NCBI RefSeq assembly: GCF_024195285.1
Contig: NZ_JALHBS010000082.1
Coordinates: 1-35,517 of the forward strand
Origin: Aurantimonas marianensis
GTDB taxonomy: Bacteria > Pseudomonadota > Alphaproteobacteria > Rhizobiales > Rhizobiaceae
Direction of reading: 5' to 3'
DNA: 35,517 nt
Part shown: positions 25,026 through 33,506 of the stretch, in pieces
How the letters are laid out: every line of letters begins with the position of its first letter
Position numbering within the stretch: the stretch's first letter is position 1
Translations under genes and position numbers: made by a program
The notes under the pieces: generated by a model
The model's database searches: none
The model's input: only the letters and a program-made list of their open reading frames with translations
Told to the model about the DNA's origin: nothing

Positions 25026-26905
25026 TGGCGACCGCGCTGAGCCACCTTACCCGCCGCCGCTTCGGTCAACTCGCGCTGGCCGCCGGCGCAACGGCCGCGT
25101 TGCCGCGAACGCCCTTCGCCGAGGTGGCGACGGACACGCCGCTGCATGGCCTGTCGGCCTTCGGCGAGCTGAAATACGGTCCCGATTTCAGCCATTTCGA
25201 TTACGCCGATCCCGAGGCGCCGCAGGGCGGCCAGATGAATCTCGCCGTGTCGAACTGGACACTCAACCAGTCGCCGATGACCTTCGACACACTGAATACC
25301 TTCGTGCTGCAGGGCAACGCGCCGCCGCGCATGGAGAGTCTTTACGACGCACTGATGGTCGCCTCGCTCGACGAGCCGGACGCGATCTACTGCGCGCTAG
25401 CCGAGAGCGTCACGGTCTCGAAAGACCGCAATGCCTTCAGCTTCAAGCTCCGGCCGGAGGCGAAATTCTCGACTGGCGAGCCGGTAACCGCCGACGACAT
25501 CGTCTTCACCTACGAGACGCTGAAGGAGGTTGGCCATCCCAGCCTGCAAGTCGTGCTGCGGGCGGTGAGCGAGATCACCGCCGAGGACGCGCGGACGGTC
25601 CGGATCGGCTTTTCCGGCGATCAGAGCTATCAGGACGCATTGAACGCCTTCGGCATCCCGATCGTCCCGCGCGCATTCTTCGAGGATAAGGAATTTGACC
25701 GAGTGAGCGGCGAGGCGATCCCCGGCAGCGGCCGCTTCGCGATCGCCCGCTCCGAATTCGGCCGCTTCATCGAATATCGCAAGCGCGAGGATTATTGGGC
25801 GAAGGATCTGCCCTTCGCCAGGGGCCTCGACCACTTCGACATGCTGCGGATCGATTTCTTCCGCGACCGGCAGCCGGCGCTGGAAGCGTTCAAGAAGGGC
25901 ATCATCACCTTCCGCGAGGAGTTCACCACCAAGGATTGGGCGACGGAGTACGATTTTCCGGCGGTGGCGAGCGGCGCGGTGGTGAAACGCGAATTTCCTG
26001 GCGAGGAACGGCCGAAATTCCAGTGCTGGGCGCTCAATCAGCGGCGGACGCGCTTCGCCGACAGTCGGGTGCGCCACGCGATCAACATGTGTTTCGACTT
26101 CGAATGGACCAACGCCAACCTGTTGTTCGGTCAACGCATCCATTCCGATTCCCCCTTCCAGGGCTCTGAATTCGTCGCTGAAGGCCAGCCGTCGGAGGCG
26201 GAGCTCGCCCTCTTGGGACCGCTGCGGGGCGACATCCCGGACGCGGTTTTCGGCGAGGTCTGGGTCCAGCCGGTCAGCGACGGCAGTGGCCGCGATCGCG
26301 TGATGCTGCGCGAGGCGACCCGGCTCCTTGGCGAGGCTGGCTGGACGCGCCGGGGCAACCGGCTGGTGAACGAGGCGGGCGAGCCGTTTCGCTTGGAATT
26401 CCTGACCCAGGGCCAGGAACAGCAGCGCGTCTATGCCAAATTCATGGAAACCCTGCGCGTGATCGGAATCGATGCCTCGACGCGGCTCGTCGACGCCGCT
26501 CAATATCAGGACCGGGTGAACCGTTTCGACTTCGACATGATCCTCGCCGCCTTCAGCCTCGGCGCCACGCCGACCCGCGAGAGCCTGTCGCTGTTCTTCG
26601 GCAGCGACGCGGCGGATCGCTCCGGCGCCTACAACTATCCCGGCATGACGAGCAAGGCGGTGGATACGCTGCTGGCGAAGGCCGGCTCGGCCAACAGCCG
26701 CGCCGATCTGGTGACGGCGATGCGCGCCCTCGACCGGGTGCTGCGCTGGCGCCTCGACTGGCTGCCGAACATCAGCTCGAACGTCCACCGCGCCGCTTTC
26801 TGGAACATCTTCGGCTTCAAGGACACCAAGCCGGATTACGGCTGGCCGGTGGAAAGCCTTTGGTGGTTCGACAAGGACAAGGCCAAGGCGATCGGCCGCG
26901 CCTGA
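25025..26905 (+). CDS. yejA2: Yej peptide importer, periplasmic binding protein 2 (Tat signal)
   Basis: Second family 5 solute-binding protein of the same importer, 626 residues. The ATG shares a base with the yejA1 stop codon (TGATG). The N-terminus carries a twin-arginine motif, TRRRFGQLALAAG (residues 9-21), so export would be by Tat as a folded protein, unlike the Sec signal of YejA1. Landmarks: FDYADPEAPQGGQMNLAV, FKLRPEAKFSTGEPVTADDI, GSGRFAI and VRHAINMCFDFEWTNANLLF. It ends 131 bp before yejB, a gap containing hairpins. Two yejA copies in tandem are known in rhizobia; peptide specificity cannot be read from the sequence. Confidence 0.93.
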   Translation: MATALSHLTRRRFGQLALAAGATAALPRTPFAEVATDTPLHGLSAFGELKYGPDFSHFDYADPEAPQGGQMNLAVSNWTLNQSPMTFDTLNTFVLQGNAPPRMESLYDALMVASLDEPDAIYCALAESVTVSKDRNAFSFKLRPEAKFSTGEPVTADDIVFTYETLKEVGHPSLQVVLRAVSEITAEDARTVRIGFSGDQSYQDALNAFGIPIVPRAFFEDKEFDRVSGEAIPGSGRFAIARSEFGRFIEYRKREDYWAKDLPFARGLDHFDMLRIDFFRDRQPALEAFKKGIITFREEFTTKDWATEYDFPAVASGAVVKREFPGEERPKFQCWALNQRRTRFADSRVRHAINMCFDFEWTNANLLFGQRIHSDSPFQGSEFVAEGQPSEAELALLGPLRGDIPDAVFGEVWVQPVSDGSGRDRVMLREATRLLGEAGWTRRGNRLVNEAGEPFRLEFLTQGQEQQRVYAKFMETLRVIGIDASTRLVDAAQYQDRVNRFDFDMILAAFSLGATPTRESLSLFFGSDAADRSGAYNYPGMTSKAVDTLLAKAGSANSRADLVTAMRALDRVLRWRLDWLPNISSNVHRAAFWNIFGFKDTKPDYGWPVESLWWFDKDKAKAIGRA

Positions 26906-26924
26906 GAATTTTGGCCCGTCGCGC

Positions 26925-26943
26925 CGCGGCCGGGCCGCGTTTT
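26925..26943 (+). terminator. Hairpin after the binding-protein genes (attenuator or RNA stabiliser)
   Basis: CGCGGC-CGG-GCCGCG followed by TTTT lies 19 bp after the yejA2 stop codon. A second small hairpin, CCCGC-AAG-GCGGG, is at 26950-26962. Such structures between binding-protein and permease genes often raise the amount of binding protein relative to permease. The three-base loop and short U tract make full termination doubtful. Confidence 0.4.
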
Positions 26944-27036
26944 GCGATCCCCGCAAGGCGGGCTATCAAGACCGACGACGTCGTCCGTTCGCGAATCGGC
27001 CGGCTCGCCTGACATCTCGGAGACGATTCCCCGCAC

Positions 27037-28167
27037 ATGGGCGCCTATATTCTTCGCCGTATCCTGCTGATGATCCCGACGCTGATCGGCATCATGGCGA
27101 TTTCCTTCGCCGTCATCCAGTTCGCCCCCGGCGGTCCGGTCGAACAGGTCATCGCCAGCCTGCAGGGCGAGGCGGGCGGCGCCACCGACCGCGTTTCGGG
27201 CGGCGGCGGCGATTTCGGCAGCGGTCAGGGCGGCGGTGAGAATTCCGGCTATCGCGGCGCCCAAGGCCTCGATCCGGAGTTCATCGCCCGGCTGGAAAAG
27301 CAGTTCGGCTTCGACAAGCCGCCGCTGGAACGCTTCGGCAAGATGCTGTGGGACTATAGCCGCTTTGATTTCGGCGAGAGCTATTTCCGGTCGATCTCGG
27401 TCCTCGATCTGATTCTGGAAAAGATGCCGGTGTCGATCTCGCTCGGCATCTGGATCACGCTCCTGTCCTATCTGATCTCGATCCCGCTCGGCATCCGCAA
27501 GGCCTTGAAGGACGGTTCGGCCTTCGACGTCTGGACGTCGGGCGTCGTCATCGTCGCCTATGCGATTCCGGGTTTTCTGTTCGCCGTGATCCTGATCGTG
27601 CTGTTCGCCGGCGGCTCGTTCTACGACTGGTTTCCGCTGCGCGGCCTCTTGTCCGACGGGGTACGCGGCGACTGGTGCGCGCCGTGGTCGCCGGCCTTCG
27701 ATGCCGGGGACTGCGTCACCAGGACCATCCCCGACTACTTCTGGCATCTGACGCTGCCATTGATCGCGATGTCGCTGTCAGCCTTCGCCACCACGACGCT
27801 GCTCACCAAGAACTCGTTTCTCGACGAGATCCGCAAGCAATATGTGACGACAGCGCGGGCCAAGGGGCTGTCGGAACGACGCGTGCTCTACGGCCACGTC
27901 TTCCGCAATGCCATGCTGATCATAGTCGCCGGCTTTCCCGGCGCGTTCATCTCGGCCTTCTTTGCCGGCTCGCTGTTGATCGAGACGATCTTCTCGCTCG
28001 ACGGTCTCGGCCTGCTGGGCTTCGAATCGATCTACAAGCGCGACTACCCGGTGGTGTTCGCGACGCTCTACATCTTTTCGCTGATCGGACTGGTGACGAC
28101 GCTGATCTCCGATCTGACCTACACCTGGATCGATCCCCGCATCGACTTCGAAAGGCGGGAGGTCTGA
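27037..28167 (+). CDS. yejB: Yej peptide importer, permease subunit B
   Basis: Inner membrane permease of the importer, 376 residues. It has an N-terminal helix ([20 protein letters not shown]) and a large periplasmic loop with an unusual Gly/Ser-rich insert at about residues 46-72. The permease core has five further helices and the EAA-type coupling loop ([20 protein letters not shown]) that contacts the ATPase. The stop codon lies within an 11-bp sequence (28157-28167) that is repeated after the inserted palindromic elements downstream. Confidence 0.94.
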   Translation: MGAYILRRILLMIPTLIGIMAISFAVIQFAPGGPVEQVIASLQGEAGGATDRVSGGGGDFGSGQGGGENSGYRGAQGLDPEFIARLEKQFGFDKPPLERFGKMLWDYSRFDFGESYFRSISVLDLILEKMPVSISLGIWITLLSYLISIPLGIRKALKDGSAFDVWTSGVVIVAYAIPGFLFAVILIVLFAGGSFYDWFPLRGLLSDGVRGDWCAPWSPAFDAGDCVTRTIPDYFWHLTLPLIAMSLSAFATTTLLTKNSFLDEIRKQYVTTARAKGLSERRVLYGHVFRNAMLIIVAGFPGAFISAFFAGSLLIETIFSLDGLGLLGFESIYKRDYPVVFATLYIFSLIGLVTTLISDLTYTWIDPRIDFERREV

Positions 28168-28170
28168 TGA

Positions 28171-28276
28171 GCATCGCCAGCAAAAGTGCGGAGTGGTTTT
28201 GCGTCCGGCGCATGCGGCAAGAGAATGCCCGCATCGCCAGCAAAAGTGTGGAGCGGTTTTGCGTCCGGCGCATGCG
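28171..28276. repeat. Two tandem REP-like palindromic elements between yejB and yejE
   Basis: Two 46-bp units, 28171-28216 and 28231-28276, differ at only 2 positions and repeat with a 60-bp period. Each can fold: GCAT-CGCC...GCAAAA pairs with TTTTGC...GGCG-ATGC around a GTGnGGAGnGG loop. The block is flanked by identical 11-bp direct repeats GGGAGGTCTGA at 28157-28167 and 28279-28289, resembling a target-site duplication. I know similar AAAAGTG...GGTTTTGCG elements from rhizobial intergenic regions, but give no named family. Confidence 0.8.
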
Positions 28277-28290
28277 AGGGGAGGTCTGAG

Positions 28291-29532
28291 ATGGATGACG
28301 CTCTCAAAGACCGCATCGCGGACGACAAGACCCGGAAGTCCACGTCCGGCGAGACCGCCGCTTCGGCCGGGCGCATCGCCGAGGAGCAGACCAGCGGCAT
28401 CGCCCAGATGGCGCCGGAGGCGGAATTCACTCGGCGCCCGCGTCTGTCGCCGCTGAATCAGCGGCGCTGGCAGAACTTCAAGGCCAACCGGCGCGGTTAC
28501 TGGTCGCTTTGGATTTTCGCCGCCCTCTTCGTCGTCACCCTGTTCGCCGAATTCGTCGCCAACGACAAACCGCTCCTGGTCGAATACAAGGGCGAATTCT
28601 ACTATCCGATTATCGTCGACTATCCCGAGGAGGTGTTCGGCGGTTTCCTGCCGGTCACCAACTATCGCGATCCCTTCGTGCAGGACGAGATCGCCGCCAA
28701 TGGCTGGGCGATCTGGCCGCCGATCCGCTATTCCTTCCAGAGCGTCAACAACGAGATCCCGACGCCGGCGCCCTCCGCCCCCTCCTGGACGTTTTCCAAG
28801 GAGGAGCGCTGCCAGCGCTATCCGCTCGGCGTCGACGACCCGAATTGCAGCTTCGGCAACATGAACTGGCTCGGCACCGACGACCAGGCGCGCGACGTCG
28901 CCGCGCGGCTGATCTACGGCTTCCGGATCTCCGTGCTGTTCGGCCTGATCCTGACGGCTGCATCGGCGGTGATCGGCGTCGCGGCCGGTGCCGTTCAGGG
29001 CTATTTCGGCGGCTGGATCGACCTTCTGTTCCAGCGCTTCATCGAGATCTGGTCGTCGATCCCGGTGCTCTATCTGCTGCTGATCATCGCCGCGATCCTG
29101 CCGCCCGGCTTCTGGGTGCTGCTCGGCATCATGCTCCTGTTCTCCTGGGTGGCCTTCGTCGGCGTCGTCAGGGCGGAATTCCTGCGCGCCCGCAACTTTG
29201 AGTACGTCAACGCGGCGCGGGCGCTCGGCGTCGGCGACTGGACGATCATCACCCGCCACCTTCTGCCCAACGCGATGGTGGCGACGCTGACCTTCCTGCC
29301 CTTCATCCTCAACGGCTCGATCACCACGCTGACCTCGCTCGACGTCCTCGGCTTCGGCCTGCCGCCGGGCTCGCCCTCGCTTGGCGAGCTGCTCGCCCAG
29401 GGCAAGAACAACCTGCAGGCGCCCTGGCTCGGCTTTTCCGGCTTCCTGGTGATATCCTTGATGCTCTCGCTGCTGGTCTTCGTCGGCGAGGCGGTGCGCG
29501 ACGCCTTCGATCCGCGCAAGAGTTTCGGGTGA
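28291..29532 (+). CDS. yejE: Yej peptide importer, permease subunit E
   Basis: Second permease of the importer, 413 residues from ATG 28291 with GGGGAGG 6 bp upstream. An earlier in-frame start would translate the palindromic repeat and is rejected. A polar N-terminal extension of about 70 residues precedes the first helix (YWSLWIFAALFVVTLFAEFV). A periplasmic loop follows, then the permease core. The latter has NWLGTDDQARDVAARLIYG, the EAA-type loop YVNAARALGVGDWTIITRHL and LGFGLPPGSPSLGELLAQG. The stop lies 3 bp before the VapB-like gene, so downstream genes are likely co-translated. Confidence 0.94.
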   Translation: MDDALKDRIADDKTRKSTSGETAASAGRIAEEQTSGIAQMAPEAEFTRRPRLSPLNQRRWQNFKANRRGYWSLWIFAALFVVTLFAEFVANDKPLLVEYKGEFYYPIIVDYPEEVFGGFLPVTNYRDPFVQDEIAANGWAIWPPIRYSFQSVNNEIPTPAPSAPSWTFSKEERCQRYPLGVDDPNCSFGNMNWLGTDDQARDVAARLIYGFRISVLFGLILTAASAVIGVAAGAVQGYFGGWIDLLFQRFIEIWSSIPVLYLLLIIAAILPPGFWVLLGIMLLFSWVAFVGVVRAEFLRARNFEYVNAARALGVGDWTIITRHLLPNAMVATLTFLPFILNGSITTLTSLDVLGFGLPPGSPSLGELLAQGKNNLQAPWLGFSGFLVISLMLSLLVFVGEAVRDAFDPRKSFG

Positions 29533-29535
29533 GCC

Positions 29536-29781
29536 ATGAGCGAGCTTAAGCGCATCGTCATCGAGGATTATCCGGCCGGCAGACTGCCGGCGGATGTCCG
29601 CCAGGGCATCGATCCATCCCATCGCGTGCGGGTTACGGTCGAGGATGGGCAGGGCGAACTCGCGCAGACGTCTGAGAAATTGCCGAAATATCTCCGCTAC
29701 TGGGGAATCGCGGCGCACAAGAATACGAGCATCGCGGAGGCGGTGACACGCATCCGCAAACTTCGGGACGAATGGGATTGA
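29536..29781 (+). CDS. Probable antitoxin paired with the VapC-like toxin
   Basis: Small 81-residue protein upstream of and overlapping a PIN-domain toxin, which is the classic antitoxin position. The N-terminal half (LKRIVIEDYPAGRLPADVRQ) and a charged C-terminal helix (NTSIAEAVTRIRKLRDEW) fit a small DNA-binding antitoxin; I cannot name the subfamily. It starts 3 bp after yejE, so transcription probably comes from the yej operon, although antitoxins usually control their own promoter. The stop overlaps the toxin ATG by 1 bp (TGATG). Confidence 0.75.
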   Translation: MSELKRIVIEDYPAGRLPADVRQGIDPSHRVRVTVEDGQGELAQTSEKLPKYLRYWGIAAHKNTSIAEAVTRIRKLRDEWD

Positions 29782-30212
29782 TGCGCCATCCGTCGGTTTA
29801 TCTTGATACCAACATCGTCATCAGACTGATCGAGTATCGCGATGAAGAGGTTCAGGCTTTCTTGCGCAGTATCCATACCCGCGATGGCATGGTCGTCAGC
29901 AGCGAGCTAACGCCGGCGGAAGCCTTGGTGCTTCCGATCAAGGAGCGGGATCATGAACTTGTCGCGCACTATGAAGACTTCCTGTCGACAGAAGTCGGCA
30001 TCGTCATTGTCCCCGTAAGTCGCACTGTCCTGAGGAGATGCGCCGAACTGCGCGCTGAGTTCGGTGGCCGGACACCGGATGCGATACACGTCGCATCCGC
30101 GATCGAGCCTGAATGCCAATATTTCCTGACGGCGGATCGACGAATTCGAGCCCCAACGACATTGGAGATGCTGGACATCGGAACGCTGCAGGATTGGAGC
30201 GCTTCGCCATGA
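29781..30212 (+). CDS. PIN-domain toxin, VapC-like
   Basis: Predicted ribonuclease toxin of a VapBC pair. The 143-residue product has the acidic metal-binding residues of the PIN fold: D9 in YLDTNIVI, E48 in TPAEALVLP, D100 in TPDAIHVASA and D119 in FLTADRRI. The set looks complete, so the toxin may be active. ATG 29781 overlaps the antitoxin stop by 1 bp; an in-frame ATG at 29772 is also possible. The end overlaps the next gene by 4 bp (ATGA), an unusually tight link between a toxin and a metal exporter. Confidence 0.88.
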   Translation: MRHPSVYLDTNIVIRLIEYRDEEVQAFLRSIHTRDGMVVSSELTPAEALVLPIKERDHELVAHYEDFLSTEVGIVIVPVSRTVLRRCAELRAEFGGRTPDAIHVASAIEPECQYFLTADRRIRAPTTLEMLDIGTLQDWSASP

Positions 30213-31189
30213 GCGACAGCCGCCACGATCACGATCATTCGCACGGCTTCACCGGCCACACCGCCGGGGCCAATGAGACACGGATCGGCATCGCCGCGCT
30301 GCTGACCGGCCTGTTCATGGTCGCCGAAGTGGTCGGCGGCCTGATCTCCGGCTCGCTGGCGCTGCTCGCGGACGCCGCGCACATGCTGACCGACTTCGCC
30401 GCGCTCGGGCTCGGCTGGTTCGCCTTCCGTCTGTCGCGGCGACCCAGCGACGAGCGCCGCACCTTCGGATACGATCGCTTCGAGGTGCTGGTCGCCTTCG
30501 TCAACGGCCTGGCGCTGTTCGTCATCGCCGGCTTCATCGTCGTCGAGGCGGTGGAGCGTTTGCAGACACCCGGCGAGATTCTCGGCGGCACGATGCTTGC
30601 CGTCGCGGTCGGCGGGCTGATCGTCAACATCGTCGTCTTCGCGATCCTGCATGGCGCTGACCGCGACAATCTCAACATCCGGGGCGCGGTGCTGCATGTT
30701 CTGGGTGACCTGCTCGGCTCGGTCGCCGCGATCGTCGCGGCCGTCGTCGTCCTCGCCGCCGGCTGGACGCCGATCGATCCGATCCTTTCGGTGCTGGTCG
30801 CCGTTCTCATCCTGGTTTCCGCCTGGCGCCTCGTCCGCGATGCCGGCCATGTGCTGCTCGAAGGCACGCCCAGGGGAGTGGAGATGGCGGACATCGAACC
30901 GCATCTGGTGGAGAGCGTCGCGGGCCTGCGCGAGGTTCATCACGTCCATGCGTGGTCGATCACCCCGGAGCGCAGCATGGCAACGCTCCACGCCCGTATC
31001 GACAAGGAAGCGGACGGAACGGTGGTCACCCGGTCGATCAAGGCGGAACTGAAGCGCCGCTTTGCGATCGGCCATGCCACGGTCGAGATCGAGCACGATT
31101 GCTGCGCCGATCGCGCGCGCGAACATGATCATGAGCACGGCCCCCTCGAACCGGTCGCCGACGTAAACGGGAAGGATCGATCCGCTTGA
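30209..31189 (+). CDS. Cation diffusion facilitator (ZitB/CzcD-like zinc exporter)
   Basis: Inner membrane antiporter that exports zinc or similar divalent cations from the cytoplasm. From ATG 30209 the product has 326 residues. There is a histidine-rich N-terminus (RHDHDHSHGFTGH). Six helices carry the metal-site residues in the second (ADAAHMLTDFAAL, His and Asp) and fifth (VLHVLGDLLGSV, His and Asp), the pattern of zinc-transporting members. A cytoplasmic C-terminal domain (HHVHAWSITPERSMATLHARI) and a histidine-containing tail (EHDHEHG) follow. Its position inside a peptide importer operon is unexpected. It overlaps VapC (ATGA) and YejF (TTGA) by 4 bp each. Confidence 0.93.
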   Translation: MSDSRHDHDHSHGFTGHTAGANETRIGIAALLTGLFMVAEVVGGLISGSLALLADAAHMLTDFAALGLGWFAFRLSRRPSDERRTFGYDRFEVLVAFVNGLALFVIAGFIVVEAVERLQTPGEILGGTMLAVAVGGLIVNIVVFAILHGADRDNLNIRGAVLHVLGDLLGSVAAIVAAVVVLAAGWTPIDPILSVLVAVLILVSAWRLVRDAGHVLLEGTPRGVEMADIEPHLVESVAGLREVHHVHAWSITPERSMATLHARIDKEADGTVVTRSIKAELKRRFAIGHATVEIEHDCCADRAREHDHEHGPLEPVADVNGKDRSA

Positions 31190-32844
31190 GCCCGCTCACC
31201 GCCGCAACCACCACTCCCCGCGACCCGCTCCTGTCCGTGGAGAATCTCTCCGTCGCCTTCCATCAGGGCGGCAAGACGCAGATTGCCGTCGACGATATCT
31301 CGTTCTCGATCGGCAAGGGCGAGACGCTGGCGCTGGTCGGCGAGTCCGGCTCCGGCAAGTCGGTCTCGGCGCTGTCGATCCTCAAGCTCCTGCCCTACCC
31401 CTCCGCCAGCCACCCCGGCGGCGCCGTGATGTTCGACGGCGAGAACCTCATCGACGATGACGAGCGCGATCTGAGGAAGGTGCGCGGCAATCGGATCTCG
31501 ATGATCTTCCAGGAGCCGATGTCCTCGCTCAACCCGCTCCACACCATCGAGCGGCAGATCGGCGAGATCCTGAAGATCCATCGCGGCCTCCGCGACGAGG
31601 CGGCACGCGAGCGCACGCTGGAACTCATGCGTCAGGTCGGCATCCGCGATCCGGAAAAGCGGCTCGGCGCCTATCCGCACCAGTTATCCGGCGGCCAGCG
31701 CCAGCGCGTGATGATCGCCATGGCGCTCGCCAACGAGCCGGATCTGCTGATCGCCGACGAACCGACCACGGCGCTTGACGTGACGGTGCAGGCGCAGATT
31801 CTGGAGCTGTTGAAGAACCTTCAGGCCGAGCGGCGCATGGCAATGCTGTTCATTACCCATGACCTCGGCATCGTCCGCAAGATCGCCGATCGGGTCTGCG
31901 TGATGTATCAGGGCAAGATCGTCGAGGAGGGGCCGACCGAGCGGATTTTCGCCGATCCCCAGCACGCCTACACGAAACATCTTCTCGCCGCCGAACCGAA
32001 GGGCCGACCGCCCGCCGCCAACGCCAACGCGCCGGTGGTGATGGAAGCCGACAACCTCAAGGTCTGGTTTCCGATCAAGACCGGTTTCTTCCGCCGCACC
32101 ACCGACCATGTGAAGGCCGTCGACGGCATCGACATCACCGTGCGCGCCGGCCAGACCGTCGGCGTCGTCGGCGAATCGGGCTCGGGCAAGACGACGCTCG
32201 GCCTGGCGCTGTGCCGGATGATCTCGTCTGAAGGCGAAATCCGCTTCGAGGGGGAGCGCATCGACGAGCGCTCGTTCAAGGCGATGAAGCCGCTGCGCGA
32301 GAAGCTGCAGATCGTCTTCCAGGATCCCTATGGTTCGCTGTCGCCGCGCATGAGCATCGCCGACATCGTCGCCGAGGGCCTGGCGATCCACGAAAAGCGG
32401 CTCACGCCCGCCGAGCGCGACGCCCGCGTCGTCGCCGCCCTCAACGAAGTCGGGCTCGATCCGTCGACCCGGTTCCGGTTTCCGCACGAGTTTTCCGGCG
32501 GCCAGCGCCAGCGCGTCGCCATCGCCCGCGCGATGGTGCTCAATCCCCGCTTCGTCATGCTGGACGAGCCGACCTCGGCGCTCGACATGAGCGTCCAGGC
32601 GCAGGTCGTCGACCTCCTGCGCGACCTGCAGAAGAAACACGATCTGGCCTATCTCTTCATCAGCCACGATCTGAAGGTGGTGCGGGCGCTGGCCAACGAG
32701 GTGATCGTCATGCGCAACGGCGTCGTCGTCGAGCGTGGCCCGGCCGAGCAAATCTTCGACCGGCCGAAGACCGATTACACCAAGGCGCTGATGGCGGCGG
32801 CCTTCGACATCGCCGCCGTTCCGGTCGAGGGCGTGTCCCAGTGA
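31186..32844 (+). CDS. yejF: Yej peptide importer, ATP-binding subunit (two ABC domains)
   Basis: Fused ATPase that drives the Yej importer, 552 residues. Domain 1: Walker A GESGSGKS (residues 52-59), signature [15 protein letters not shown], Walker [13 protein letters not shown]. Domain 2: Walker A GESGSGKT (329-336), signature [15 protein letters not shown], Walker [13 protein letters not shown]. Both have the His of the H-loop (FITHD, FISHD), so both sites look functional. Start is TTG 31186, overlapping the exporter stop by 4 bp (TTGA), with GAAGGA 9 bp ahead. It is separated from yejE by the toxin-antitoxin pair and the exporter. Confidence 0.95.
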   Translation: MSPLTAATTTPRDPLLSVENLSVAFHQGGKTQIAVDDISFSIGKGETLALVGESGSGKSVSALSILKLLPYPSASHPGGAVMFDGENLIDDDERDLRKVRGNRISMIFQEPMSSLNPLHTIERQIGEILKIHRGLRDEAARERTLELMRQVGIRDPEKRLGAYPHQLSGGQRQRVMIAMALANEPDLLIADEPTTALDVTVQAQILELLKNLQAERRMAMLFITHDLGIVRKIADRVCVMYQGKIVEEGPTERIFADPQHAYTKHLLAAEPKGRPPAANANAPVVMEADNLKVWFPIKTGFFRRTTDHVKAVDGIDITVRAGQTVGVVGESGSGKTTLGLALCRMISSEGEIRFEGERIDERSFKAMKPLREKLQIVFQDPYGSLSPRMSIADIVAEGLAIHEKRLTPAERDARVVAALNEVGLDPSTRFRFPHEFSGGQRQRVAIARAMVLNPRFVMLDEPTSALDMSVQAQVVDLLRDLQKKHDLAYLFISHDLKVVRALANEVIVMRNGVVVERGPAEQIFDRPKTDYTKALMAAAFDIAAVPVEGVSQ

Positions 32845-33506
32845 CGAAAGGCCATTACCGCGATCAGCTCGCCGACCAGCATCTGGATTTCCGGATCATC
32901 GCGACCGAAACCCTGCATGACGGTTTTCGCCCGTTCCAGGCGACGACGCTCACGCATGAGCGTCTCGATGGCGAGGGCGAACTGGGTCCGCTCAGGCGGG
33001 AATATCTCGCCACCGGCGAGGCTGTGGTCGTCATTCCCTATGATCCGGCGCGGGACGCCATCGTCGTCATTCGCCAGTTCCGCATCGCCGCCGCGCTGGT
33101 GCTCGATCTGGCGGCGGCGCTGGAATTGCCGGCCGGCCTCGTCGATCCGGGCGAGGATTGCGAGGCGGCGGCCCTCCGCGAGCTCGAGGAGGAGACCGGC
33201 CTCGTCGCCAGGGCGATCGAGCGCTGCTACCGCATCCTGTCGTCGCCCGGCCTGACCACCGAACATGCGACGATCTATCTGGCCATCGTCGATACGGCGG
33301 ACCTCACCGACAGCGCCGGCAAGGACGACGAGCATGAGGATATCCGTCCGATCCTCGCCAGGGTCGACGACCTGATCGCCGCCGTCGACGACGGCCGCAT
33401 CGAAAACGCCTTCCTGGTCGGCTGCGCCCATTGGTTCGCCCGCAAGGGGCGCGCGCGGGCGCAGGTGCTGTCCGGGACACTCGACAGAGAGGATGACGCG
33501 TCTTGA
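32841..33506 (+). CDS. Nudix hydrolase, ADP-ribose pyrophosphatase-like
   Basis: Predicted nucleoside-diphosphate-sugar hydrolase, most like the NudF/ADP-ribose group. The 221-residue product has the Nudix box at residues 99-121 (GLVDPGE...RELEEETGL). The hallmark region before it is VVVIPYDPARDAIVVIRQFR, with LPAGLVDPGE, and SSPGLTTEH follows. The start is GTG 32841, which overlaps the yejF stop by 4 bp (GTGA). It is the second Nudix enzyme of the window. Whether it cleans up a product of peptide import is unknown; the link may be only positional. Confidence 0.88.
   Translation: MTKGHYRDQLADQHLDFRIIATETLHDGFRPFQATTLTHERLDGEGELGPLRREYLATGEAVVVIPYDPARDAIVVIRQFRIAAALVLDLAAALELPAGLVDPGEDCEAAALRELEEETGLVARAIERCYRILSSPGLTTEHATIYLAIVDTADLTDSAGKDDEHEDIRPILARVDDLIAAVDDGRIENAFLVGCAHWFARKGRARAQVLSGTLDREDDAS

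Noticed and set aside
28171-28276. CRISPR array
   Set aside because: Only two units, palindromic, with a 14-bp spacing and no cas genes; they are REP-like elements.
28167-28289. 40-codon frame in the palindromic repeats as a genuine small gene
   Set aside because: Its sequence is simply two copies of the repeat unit. It may help coupling but there is no ground to call a functional peptide.
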